Below are positions 16,445 through 21,810 of a stretch of 21,810 bases of DNA, one piece after another. The first letter of the stretch is position 1; each line of letters opens with the position of its first letter. Under the pieces are notes generated by a model, which saw only the letters and a program-made list of their open reading frames with translations, was not told the DNA's origin and ran no database searches. Made by a program: the position numbers and the translations under genes. Source of the DNA: Marinilabiliales bacterium. Its GTDB lineage: Bacteria > Bacteroidota > Bacteroidia > Bacteroidales > F082. Location: positions 1 through 21,810 of the forward strand of contig PKSW01000014.1 in assembly GCA_002869465.1 (NCBI GenBank), in the 5' to 3' direction.

Positions 16445-17319
16445 TAAAGAATGTTAAATAGTTGTTCTTTGATCTTTTCGAGTTCGTCTTTCATCAGCAC
16501 CACGATCTGCTGAATGTCAAAATCGTTGGCTTTGGCACCCATGGTATTGATCTCACGGCCGATTTCCTGCGATACAAACCCCAGTTTTTTTCCTGCGGAA
16601 GAATCTTTTGAAAGTGTTTCCAAAAAGTAGTCACAATGTTTTTTTAACCGGATCTTTTCTTCAGTGATGTCTAATTTCTCAAGATAATAAATTACTTCCT
16701 GTTCAAACCGGTTCTTATCTGATTGTACATCCTGCGAAAAAGCTTCCAGGTTGGATTTGATACGCTCCCTGATGCGGGTTGTCCTGTTTTCTTCAAAAGA
16801 ATCCACTTTCTGCAACAACTCGATAATGGTGTTGATCCGCTGAATAAAATCCTTTTCGAGGGTTTTACCTTCATTGATCCTGAATGTATTCACCTTGTCG
16901 CAAGCAAGTTGTATGGTGGAAAGCAATTCGCCAAATTCCTCATCATCAATTTCAATTTCGGGCGACACCAGCACTTCCGGCATTTTAACGATCATCGACA
17001 GATAATCATAATCGTTTGACTGGTTGATGGATTCCGACACTTCCTTCAATTCGTTGTAATAGTGTCTTGCCAGTGCCTTACTGATCACCGGGGCGGCAGC
17101 AACGCTTTTTTGTTCGATATTGATGGAGATATCCACTTTTCCACGTTCAATATTTTTACCCATAATACTCCTGATATCCAGTTCCTTTTCCCTGTATATC
17201 TGGGGCAATCTTAAATTCAGGTCGAGTTGTTTGCTGTTGAGGGTCCTGATCTCGATGGTAATTTTACGTGCTTCATTTTCCAGCACTTCTTTACCAAAAC
17301 CAGTCATTGATTTTATCAT
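16444..17319 (-). CDS. yicC: YicC/YloC-family endoribonuclease
   Basis: The protein has 291 residues and the two YicC modules. The N-terminal domain begins MIKSMTGFGKEVLE with EIRTLNSKQLDLNLRLP (24-40) and RGKVDISINIE. The C-terminal DUF1732 domain contains LGFVSQEIGREINTMGAKAND (246-266), the strongest family signature. YicC proteins have been shown in E. coli and Bacillus to be endoribonucleases affecting RNA turnover, and they are classically linked to gmk as here. It is the first gene of the minus-strand operon. A -7 element (TATCTTTG) lies at 17342-17349, predicting an approximately 18-nt leader. Confidence 0.93.
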   Translation of the reverse strand: MIKSMTGFGKEVLENEARKITIEIRTLNSKQLDLNLRLPQIYREKELDIRSIMGKNIERGKVDISINIEQKSVAAAPVISKALARHYYNELKEVSESINQSNDYDYLSMIVKMPEVLVSPEIEIDDEEFGELLSTIQLACDKVNTFRINEGKTLEKDFIQRINTIIELLQKVDSFEENRTTRIRERIKSNLEAFSQDVQSDKNRFEQEVIYYLEKLDITEEKIRLKKHCDYFLETLSKDSSAGKKLGFVSQEIGREINTMGAKANDFDIQQIVVLMKDELEKIKEQLFNIL

Positions 17320-17341
17320 AATATGTGGTTTGAAACTGAAG

Positions 17342-17349
17342 CAAAGATA
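17342..17349 (-). promoter_or_regulatory. -7 element (TATCTTTG), promoter of yicC-gmk-reductase-nadD
   Basis: On the minus strand TATCTTTG matches TAnnTTTG exactly, 22 bases before the yicC ATG. Expected start is near 17337. No -33 TTTG is present at standard spacing. Confidence 0.5.
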
Positions 17350-17384
17350 CGGATCAAAATTTAATGATGAGCGGGATTCAATAT

Positions 17385-17414
17385 TTTGATAATAAGCCGT
17401 TTTTTATACCTTTG
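17385..17414 (+). promoter_or_regulatory. Complete Bacteroidota promoter (TTTG-n18-TACCTTTG) of the TPR gene
   Basis: The -33 element TTTG (17385-17388) and the -7 element TACCTTTG (17407-17414) are separated by 18 bases, within the known 17-23 range. The predicted start site (5-6 bases past the final G) falls on the ATG at 17420, so the mRNA should be leaderless or nearly so. Confidence 0.65.
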
Positions 17415-17419
17415 TTTAT

Positions 17420-18811
17420 ATGATTTCTAGGTTCGTTTTGGTCTGTATTTGGGTATGTATTTCGTCAGTTAATCTGGGGGCGAATAACGTATTGACAGAT
17501 AGCCTTCTTAACAGATTGCCCAATACCTCCGATGAAGAAAAAGCAACCACCTATTTGCATATTTCAGAAGCCTTTAGATTGACCGATTTATCCCTTAGCA
17601 TCATTTATGGTGATAGTGCAGTTTCATGGGCACATGAATCAGGTGATGAAACATTGAAAGCAGATATTTTAAAGTCATTGGGTGTCAGCTGTTATTATAA
17701 TGGCGAATTTGACCTGGCTATTGATTATTATAACCAAAGTATGGAAGCCTATAGGCTTATTGATAATCTTTCAGGCATTGCACTGTGCTTAAATAATATT
17801 GGGCTGGTATATGAAGAATTGGGAAATTTCGAACTTTCCATTGATTACTTTGAACGCTCAGGCGAAATTGGCGAACAGATGAATGATCAGGAATGGATCG
17901 CATTTGTTATGCTTAATTTGGGAAACAGCCACTTTTACAGGGGAAATATGCAGCAGGCCATAAATAACTATTATCACGCCTTACTTATCTTCACTGATAT
18001 GGATGATAAAAACAGTATTGGCGAAGCCTGCAATAATATCGGCAGTGTATATAATACCTGGGGAGAAAGTGAAAAAGCCCTGGAATATTTTGAACGAGCC
18101 AGGGAAATTTATAAGATTACCGGCGACGACCGGAATTTGTCGAAAGTGCTTTCAAACATAGCTGAAATATATAATTTCTACTATAAAGATTATTTAAAAG
18201 CTAAAAAACTGTACGAAGAATCCCTGGAAATCAAGATCAAATTAAATGATCTGATTGGCATAGCCATGCAAAATAACAACATGGGTACACTTTATGCAAA
18301 CATGGAGGAATTTGATAAAGCCCAAAAATATTTTGTGATCAGCATGAACCTTTACCAGGAAATGGCAAGCCAAACCGGTCTGGTAATGGTGTATTATAAT
18401 ATGGGTAAACTCTACGAGCAGATGCAAAAAACATCTGAGGCACTCGATTACTATAAAATGAGTCTGAATATAGCTCGTAAAATTGGTCAGAGCGACTATA
18501 TTGCCGACAACCACGAAGCATTATTTAAGTGTTATGCTGCCTTGGGAGATTACCCAAATTTCAATAAGCATTATAAGATGTTCGAGATTGGGAATGATAC
18601 ACTGGTTGAAAATCTCCACCGGTCGCAAATGCTGGAAATGGAAGCCCGTTTCAAAGTGGAACAGTTAGTTCAGCAAAATATGAAGCTGACTGAAGAATTG
18701 CACACGATCAAAAATAAAGTGCAAAAGTACCGGTTGATCAGCTTTGCTTTTGGCGGCATTATTGTTTTTACGCTGATTTTTTATTTCCTGTATGTGATAT
18801 TCCGAAAGTAA
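17420..18811 (+). CDS. Exported TPR-repeat protein with C-terminal membrane anchor
   Basis: The protein has 463 residues. An N-terminal signal peptide (about 1-21, MISRFVLVCIWVCISSVNLG) is followed by at least seven tetratricopeptide repeats with a 40-residue period: about 80-113, 120-153, 160-193, 200-233, 240-274, 281-314 and 320-353. Diverged flanking helices lie at about 43-76 and 360-393. Residues 400-436 are charged and coiled-coil-like, and one membrane helix (about 438-460) ends in FRK. The repeats should be periplasmic. The layout is that of Bacteroidota TPR sensor proteins, which normally continue after the helix into a LuxR-type HTH or histidine kinase. Here the gene stops three residues after the helix, and no continuation is seen in the next 80 bases. 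It is probably a scaffold or a partner of a separate regulator. Its function is unknown. Confidence 0.85.
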   Translation: MISRFVLVCIWVCISSVNLGANNVLTDSLLNRLPNTSDEEKATTYLHISEAFRLTDLSLSIIYGDSAVSWAHESGDETLKADILKSLGVSCYYNGEFDLAIDYYNQSMEAYRLIDNLSGIALCLNNIGLVYEELGNFELSIDYFERSGEIGEQMNDQEWIAFVMLNLGNSHFYRGNMQQAINNYYHALLIFTDMDDKNSIGEACNNIGSVYNTWGESEKALEYFERAREIYKITGDDRNLSKVLSNIAEIYNFYYKDYLKAKKLYEESLEIKIKLNDLIGIAMQNNNMGTLYANMEEFDKAQKYFVISMNLYQEMASQTGLVMVYYNMGKLYEQMQKTSEALDYYKMSLNIARKIGQSDYIADNHEALFKCYAALGDYPNFNKHYKMFEIGNDTLVENLHRSQMLEMEARFKVEQLVQQNMKLTEELHTIKNKVQKYRLISFAFGGIIVFTLIFYFLYVIFRK

Positions 18812-18841
18812 AAACTTCAATATTTTTTAAGTTTATAATAA

Positions 18842-18858
18842 AAGGTACCTTAAATTTG
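18842..18858 (+). promoter_or_regulatory. -7 element (TAAATTTG) overlapped by palindrome AAGGTACCTT, upstream of the PLD gene
   Basis: TAAATTTG at 18851-18858 is an exact TAnnTTTG match 34 bases before the ATG at 18892. A perfect 10-bp palindrome AAGGTACCTT (18842-18851) overlaps it, and a further AACCTT half-site follows at 18859-18864. This might be an operator. There is no -33 match. Confidence 0.35.
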
Positions 18859-18891
18859 AACCTTAATCCCAGATGAAATTTATTCTGTTCA

Positions 18892-19968
18892 ATGATAAAG
18901 ATAAAGGAGCCATATCATTTGATTTCAGAGCCATTGCATTATTATGATGCAATGATCGTAGATATTGAATCTGCAAAAAAATACATTTATTGCGAAACGT
19001 TCAGAATTGGAAATGATGCGATCGGAGAACGCTTTCTGCGGGCTTTTAATGAAAAAGCAAAAGAAGGACTGGATGTAAAATTACTTATCGACGGATGGGG
19101 AGTGAGTAATCCCGGCCATCCACTTTACGGGCAGATCAGTAAAAATGGAGGTGATGTTCGCTTTTTTGAGAAAATTAAGTTTAACACTGATATTTTTACC
19201 AAGGGGCACCGACGTAATCATCGAAAATTACTGTTGATAGACGATGAAGTGTGCTGGATTGGTTCTTCCAATCTTACGGGTTATAATATGAACTGGAGGG
19301 AATCCATGCTGCGAATGAAAAGCGAGATCACTTATTCGTTGTCGAGGTTATTTATGCAGGATTTTCGCCTGCATAATAAATATGTTTTCAATAAGGTGCA
19401 TAATACAAGGCTGGTCAGATTCGAGAACTTCGAGATTGTGCGTGATGTCCCTTCGATAGCCTATAAAAGGATCAACAAAAAATTCATCAGGCTTTTCCAA
19501 TCGGCAAAAAAGAAAATCATTATCGAAACCCCATACTTCCTGCCGGGCTTCATGTTGCGCAAAGCCATGGCCGATGCTGCAAAAAGAGGAGTTGAAGTTG
19601 TGGTTATCATACCTAGGCATTCTGATGTAACCCTGGTAGATATTCTCAGGAATAAATACCTTGGGCCATTATATAAAAATGGCATTCAGTTTTTGTATTA
19701 CAAAACCAATAACCTGCATGCGAAGTTGATGCTGGTTGATGATGAGCAATTTGCCATTGGTAGTTCAAATTTTGATTACAGAAGTTTCCGGTATATGTTT
19801 GAAATTATGATTTTCGGAGATGACCCCGAGATTAGCGAACAGTTTATTGAGCATATAGAAATAACACGGTCTCAGTCAGAACCATTTGTTTACGGCAGCT
19901 GGAAAAAAAGACCCCTGATCAATAAATTTTTCGAGTGGATACTCCTTCCATTCAGGCACTTGCTGTAA
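18892..19968 (+). CDS. Phospholipase D-family protein, cardiolipin synthase (ClsB-like)
   Basis: The protein has 358 residues and two HKD catalytic motifs: H110-x-K112-x4-D117 (NHRKLLLID, followed by GSSNLTGYNMNWRE) and H276-x-K278-x4-D283 (LHAKLMLVD, followed by GSSNFDYRSFRYMFE). Such proteins join phosphatidyl groups to make cardiolipin at the inner membrane. The N-terminal transmembrane helices of ClsA-type enzymes are missing, as in ClsB. The C-terminus (KRPLINKFFEWILLPFRHLL) is amphipathic and basic and could provide membrane contact. TPYFLPGFMLRKAM (213-226) is a typical segment before the second HKD. Other PLD-family activities cannot be excluded. A 24-codon ORF in another frame (ATG 18873) overlaps the start but has no support. 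There is no visible terminator after the gene. Confidence 0.85.
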   Translation: MIKIKEPYHLISEPLHYYDAMIVDIESAKKYIYCETFRIGNDAIGERFLRAFNEKAKEGLDVKLLIDGWGVSNPGHPLYGQISKNGGDVRFFEKIKFNTDIFTKGHRRNHRKLLLIDDEVCWIGSSNLTGYNMNWRESMLRMKSEITYSLSRLFMQDFRLHNKYVFNKVHNTRLVRFENFEIVRDVPSIAYKRINKKFIRLFQSAKKKIIIETPYFLPGFMLRKAMADAAKRGVEVVVIIPRHSDVTLVDILRNKYLGPLYKNGIQFLYYKTNNLHAKLMLVDDEQFAIGSSNFDYRSFRYMFEIMIFGDDPEISEQFIEHIEITRSQSEPFVYGSWKKRPLINKFFEWILLPFRHLL

Positions 19969-20045
19969 TTACAAGATAGTTGGCTATTCATTCAGAAGCG
20001 TACTTATTTTGCAGTGTTTTAGCTGGAAAGGAGTAATATATTATG

Positions 20046-20053
20046 TACTTTTG
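20046..20053 (+). promoter_or_regulatory. -7 element (TACTTTTG), candidate rocD promoter
   Basis: This is an exact TAnnTTTG match, 43 bases before the ATG at 20097, in a 128-base gap. Predicted leader is about 38 nt. No TTTG at the -33 distance; the nearest one (20008-20011) is too far. Confidence 0.45.
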
Positions 20054-20096
20054 TGGCTAAAATTGATCATTTTTTAATTAAAAAAATTATTATAGC

Positions 20097-21320
20097 ATGT
20101 CAGAAAAGTTAACATCAAAAATGGCTATGGAAATGGAAGATAAGTATGGTGCTCATAACTATCATCCATTACCGGTTGTATTGTCAAAAGGAAGAAAAGC
20201 GAAAGTATGGGATGTGGAAGGAAAAGAATATTTTGATTTCCTATCGGCTTACTCAGCAGTGAATCAGGGCCATTGTCATCCAAAAATTGTGGGGGCTATG
20301 GTAGACCAGGCTGAAACATTAACACTTACTTCACGCGCATTTTATAGTGATGCACTCGGGGGTTATGAAAAGTTCATCACAAATTATTTCGGATATGATA
20401 AAGTATTACCGATGAATACGGGTGCTGAAGCTGATGAAACAGCCCTGAAACTTTGTCGTCGCTGGGCTTACGATAAAAAAGGAGTGAAAGCTGATAAAGC
20501 CAAGATCATCGTTTGTGCCGATAATTTCCACGGCAGAACGATTACGATAATCTCCATGTCAACCGATCCTGAATCAAAATCTGGATTTGGCCCCTATACA
20601 CCGGGCTTTATCGTGATACCATACAATGACTTAGATGCATTAGCAGACGCATTGAAAGATCCGGATGTTGCCGGATTTCTGGTGGAGCCTATCCAGGGCG
20701 AAGCAGGTGTGGTGGTGCCCCAGGAAGGTTACCTGAAAAAGGCTTACGAAATGTGTCATGAGAAAAATGTACTCTTCATTGCAGATGAGGTTCAGACAGG
20801 TATTGCAAGGACCGGAAAGCTGCTGGCATGCGATCACGAAGGTGTAAGGCCCGATATTCTCATTCTCGGAAAAGCATTATCAGGTGGCGTATATCCGGTA
20901 TCGGCAGTTTTAGCTGATGATGAGATCATGCTGACCATCAAACCCGGACAGCATGGTTCAACTTTCGGTGGAAATCCTGTTGCAGCTAAAGTGGCCGTGG
21001 CAGCATTGGAAGTGGTGAAAGATGAGAACTTAGCCGACAAAGCCCAGTACCTGGGTGAGATTTTTCGAAAAGAGATGAGAAGCATCGATTCTGATATGGT
21101 AGAACTGGTGCGTGGAAAAGGATTGCTGAATGCTGTGGTAATAAGGCCAAAAAACGGTAAAACAGCAATGGATGTCTGTTTAAAAATGGCTGAAAATGGC
21201 GTGCTTGCCAAACCCACCCACGATCATATCATTCGCTTTGCACCACCATTGGTTATTGCGGAAGATGAACTGATGGAGGCGGTGGAAAGGATCAAGAAAT
21301 CTATTTTATTTTTCGACTAG
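20097..21320 (+). CDS. rocD: Ornithine aminotransferase
   Basis: This PLP enzyme converts ornithine and 2-oxoglutarate to glutamate-semialdehyde and glutamate, linking arginine, proline and glutamate metabolism in the cytosol. It has 407 residues. The PLP lysine is K259 (ILGKALSGGVYPVSA), with D230 and Q233 in FIADEVQTG. Two residues that mark ornithine aminotransferases among class III enzymes are present: Y52 in SAYSAVNQGHCHPKI and R147 in NFHGRTITIISMSTDP. The gating Glu lies in QGEAGV (E202). The phosphate-binding segment reads MNTGAEADETALKL, where the usual form is GAEAVETA. The gene is monocistronic between its own -7 element and a strong terminator. Confidence 0.95.
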   Translation: MSEKLTSKMAMEMEDKYGAHNYHPLPVVLSKGRKAKVWDVEGKEYFDFLSAYSAVNQGHCHPKIVGAMVDQAETLTLTSRAFYSDALGGYEKFITNYFGYDKVLPMNTGAEADETALKLCRRWAYDKKGVKADKAKIIVCADNFHGRTITIISMSTDPESKSGFGPYTPGFIVIPYNDLDALADALKDPDVAGFLVEPIQGEAGVVVPQEGYLKKAYEMCHEKNVLFIADEVQTGIARTGKLLACDHEGVRPDILILGKALSGGVYPVSAVLADDEIMLTIKPGQHGSTFGGNPVAAKVAVAALEVVKDENLADKAQYLGEIFRKEMRSIDSDMVELVRGKGLLNAVVIRPKNGKTAMDVCLKMAENGVLAKPTHDHIIRFAPPLVIAEDELMEAVERIKKSILFFD

Positions 21321-21339
21321 ATTAAAAGGTAAAATAATA

Positions 21340-21459
21340 CAAAGAAAAAGCCCCAGTCCGGATAGGATGGGGCTTTTTCACTTATTAACCTAAAAACCCT
21401 CTGCTGAGGGATAACCCAAAAAATTAACCTGCTATAGTTAATTGTTCTTGCTAGAACAA
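21340..21459 (-). ncRNA. Candidate structured small RNA: three AGCA-loop hairpins plus terminator
   Basis: Read on the minus strand, a -7 element (TACTTTTG, 21469-21462) is followed at once by hairpin 1, TTGTTCT-AGCA-AGAACAA (21459-21442). Hairpin 2 has arms AATTAAC/GTTAATT with an 8-nt loop TATAGCAG (21443-21422) and a T7 run. Hairpin 3 is CCCTC-AGCA-GAGGG (21410-21397) with T5. The bidirectional terminator (21378-21345) ends it. Every stem is perfect and every loop holds AGCA. In the sense of this RNA the first arm of hairpin 2 reads AATTAAC. A second GGTTAAT (21390-21384) could pair with it instead, so an alternative fold is possible. There is no open reading frame of note. I do not recognise a known RNA family. 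A run of tandem terminators or an accidental cluster of palindromes is the alternative. Confidence 0.45.
21345..21378. terminator. Bidirectional intrinsic terminator downstream of rocD
   Basis: AAAAAGCCCC (21345-21354) pairs with GGGGCTTTTT (21369-21378). The stem extends inward (A-TCC with GGA-T, one bulged G) around a small loop. T-tracts exist on both strands, so it can end rocD (+) and the candidate small RNA (-). Confidence 0.9.
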
Positions 21460-21461
21460 CA

Positions 21462-21494
21462 CAAAAGTAACAAATAGTTTAGACAGATTTTAAA
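21462..21494 (-). promoter_or_regulatory. Candidate promoter of the small RNA (TTTA-n21-TACTTTTG)
   Basis: On the minus strand TACTTTTG (21469-21462) is an exact TAnnTTTG match. TTTA at 21494-21491, 21 bases upstream, matches three of four bases of the -33 TTTG. The predicted start (about 21457-21458) coincides with the first arm of hairpin 1. Confidence 0.4.
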
Positions 21495-21501
21495 TAGAAA
21501 A

Positions 21502-21522
21502 GTTAAAAATTTGTTAAAAATT
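21502..21522. repeat. 10-bp direct repeat GTTAAAAATT, two copies 11 bp apart
   Basis: Copies lie at 21502-21511 and 21513-21522, one helical turn apart, about 45-65 bases upstream of the predicted start of the minus-strand RNA. Either an activator/UP-like site or an AT-rich coincidence. Confidence 0.4.
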
Positions 21523-21600
21523 GCAAATTATTGTGGGAGTAATAACAATCCTTTACGTAGTATAAAAGCTTTATTGTCATCCTGTATTTATTTCCTTTTT

Positions 21601-21739
21601 GTCATTCTGAGTGCGAGCGAAGAATCTAACTGAAAGCGTAGCAAGATTCCTGCCCGTCCGGCAGGGAAGCGAAGCGACGAGAAATCTCGAGAGGGCAGTG
21701 GTGCTTTCCCGGGGGATTTCTCCCTGCGGTCGAAATGAC
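21601..21739. repeat. REP-like palindromic intergenic element bounded by GTCATT/AATGAC
   Basis: The element is 139 bp. The left end GTCATTCTGAG (21601) is mirrored by the right end GGTCGAAATGAC (to 21739). Inside are a GC-rich hairpin CCTGCC-CGTCC-GGCAGG (21649-21665), GAAGAATC and AAGATTC motifs, GAGAAATCTCGAGA (21680-21692) and GGATTTCTCCC (21714-21724). This GTCATT ... GAAGAATC / AAATC ... AATGAC style is familiar from dispersed noncoding palindromic repeats in Bacteroidota genomes. A partial second copy of the left terminus, TTGTCATCCTG, lies at 21574-21584. The element starts 8 bases beyond the stop of the minus-strand T9SS gene, so it may form its 3' hairpin. Its GC-rich composition contrasts with the AT-rich flank. 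Confidence 0.75.
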
Positions 21740-21747
21740 AGAATGTT

Positions 21748-21810
21748 TCATTTTTGAATAATGAGTTTTTGGGTTGCGCTTTTATTTTTGGAAATCAGGC
21801 GGCAGAAATA
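21748..21810 (-). CDS. C-terminal end of a second T9SS-secreted protein, 5' truncated
   Basis: On the minus strand the frame is open from the window edge to TGA at 21750-21748 and gives 20 residues: YFCRLIS, then KNKSATQ, then KLIIQK. This is the typical final strand pair of the type A sorting domain (GxYFxRL ... K(L/I)I(I/V)xK). Only the last part of the domain is inside the window, so the call rests on a short pattern. The cargo's function is not visible. A REP-like palindromic repeat follows directly after the stop. Confidence 0.65.
   Translation of the reverse strand, partial: YFCRLISKNKSATQKLIIQK

Noticed and set aside
18812..18834. AAACTT ... AAGTTT hairpin after the TPR gene as a terminator
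   Set aside because: The stem is nearly all A/T with the T-run inside the loop and not after it. Not a credible intrinsic terminator.
18873..18947. 24-codon ORF (ATG 18873) overlapping the start of the PLD-family gene in another frame
   Set aside because: No ribosome-binding site and no recognisable product. Overlap with a well-supported start makes chance likely.
19959..19975. Palindrome TGTAATTACA across the stop of the PLD-family gene
   Set aside because: Short, AT-rich, no T-tract. No functional reading is supported.
20027..20060. Perfect AAAGGAG followed 9 bases later by ATG and a five-codon ORF (MYFCG) in the rocD leader
   Set aside because: The ATG overlaps the -7 element TACTTTTG, so the ORF lies upstream of the predicted start site and would not be in the rocD transcript. 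Too short to support.
20834..21217. Long minus-strand ORF (127 codons) inside rocD
   Set aside because: It is antisense to a strongly conserved PLP enzyme, shows no family features and has no promoter or start context.

Overview
The window reads as chromosomal DNA from a member of the Bacteroidota (Bacteroidetes). The evidence is: type IX secretion (T9SS) C-terminal sorting tails at both ends of the window; an SdhC-SdhA-SdhB succinate dehydrogenase of the Bacteroidota/epsilon type with one five-helix cytochrome b subunit; a gldH gene; the gene run holB-ricT-gldH-PBP1A; the run yicC-gmk-nadD; near absence of Shine-Dalgarno sequences; and repeated matches to the Bacteroidota promoter -7 element TAnnTTTG just ahead of gene starts. 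I cannot place it below phylum level. No phage, IS element, CRISPR array, rRNA or tRNA was recognised.

Layout. 1-171: 3' end of a T9SS cargo gene (+). 202-1596: Xaa-Pro aminopeptidase (-). 1738-3390: ArnT/PMT-like GT39 membrane glycosyltransferase (+), converging on 3396-5427 (-), where a second M24 aminopeptidase is followed by an AqpZ aquaporin. 5563-8944: sdhCAB (+), closed by an intrinsic terminator. 9059-14250 (+): DNA polymerase III delta' subunit, RicT-like PSP1 protein, GldH lipoprotein and a class A penicillin-binding protein. 14257-17319 (-): an operon transcribed yicC, gmk, an MECR-like reductase, nadD. 17420-18811: TPR protein with a C-terminal membrane anchor (+). 18892-19968: ClsB-like phospholipase-D-family protein (+). 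20097-21320: ornithine aminotransferase (+) with a terminator. 21321-21747 has no protein gene. It holds a candidate small RNA on the minus strand, direct repeats, and a GTCATT-bounded REP-like element. 21748-21810: 3' end of a second T9SS cargo gene (-).

Most of the content is housekeeping: respiration/TCA (sdhCAB), replication (holB), cell wall and envelope (PBP1A, GldH, GT39, AqpZ, cardiolipin synthase-like protein), nucleotide and NAD synthesis (gmk, nadD), RNA turnover (yicC), and peptide and amino acid use (two proline peptidases, ornithine aminotransferase). The most unusual signal is in the noncoding stretch after ornithine aminotransferase. The minus strand there carries a promoter-like element followed by three small hairpins, each with AGCA in its loop, and then a strong terminator. 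Together they look like an independent, roughly 115-nt structured RNA of a family I do not recognise. Other points of note are a TPR gene whose ideal promoter predicts a leaderless transcript, a single very strong Shine-Dalgarno (aqpZ), and an MECR-like reductase inside a housekeeping operon.
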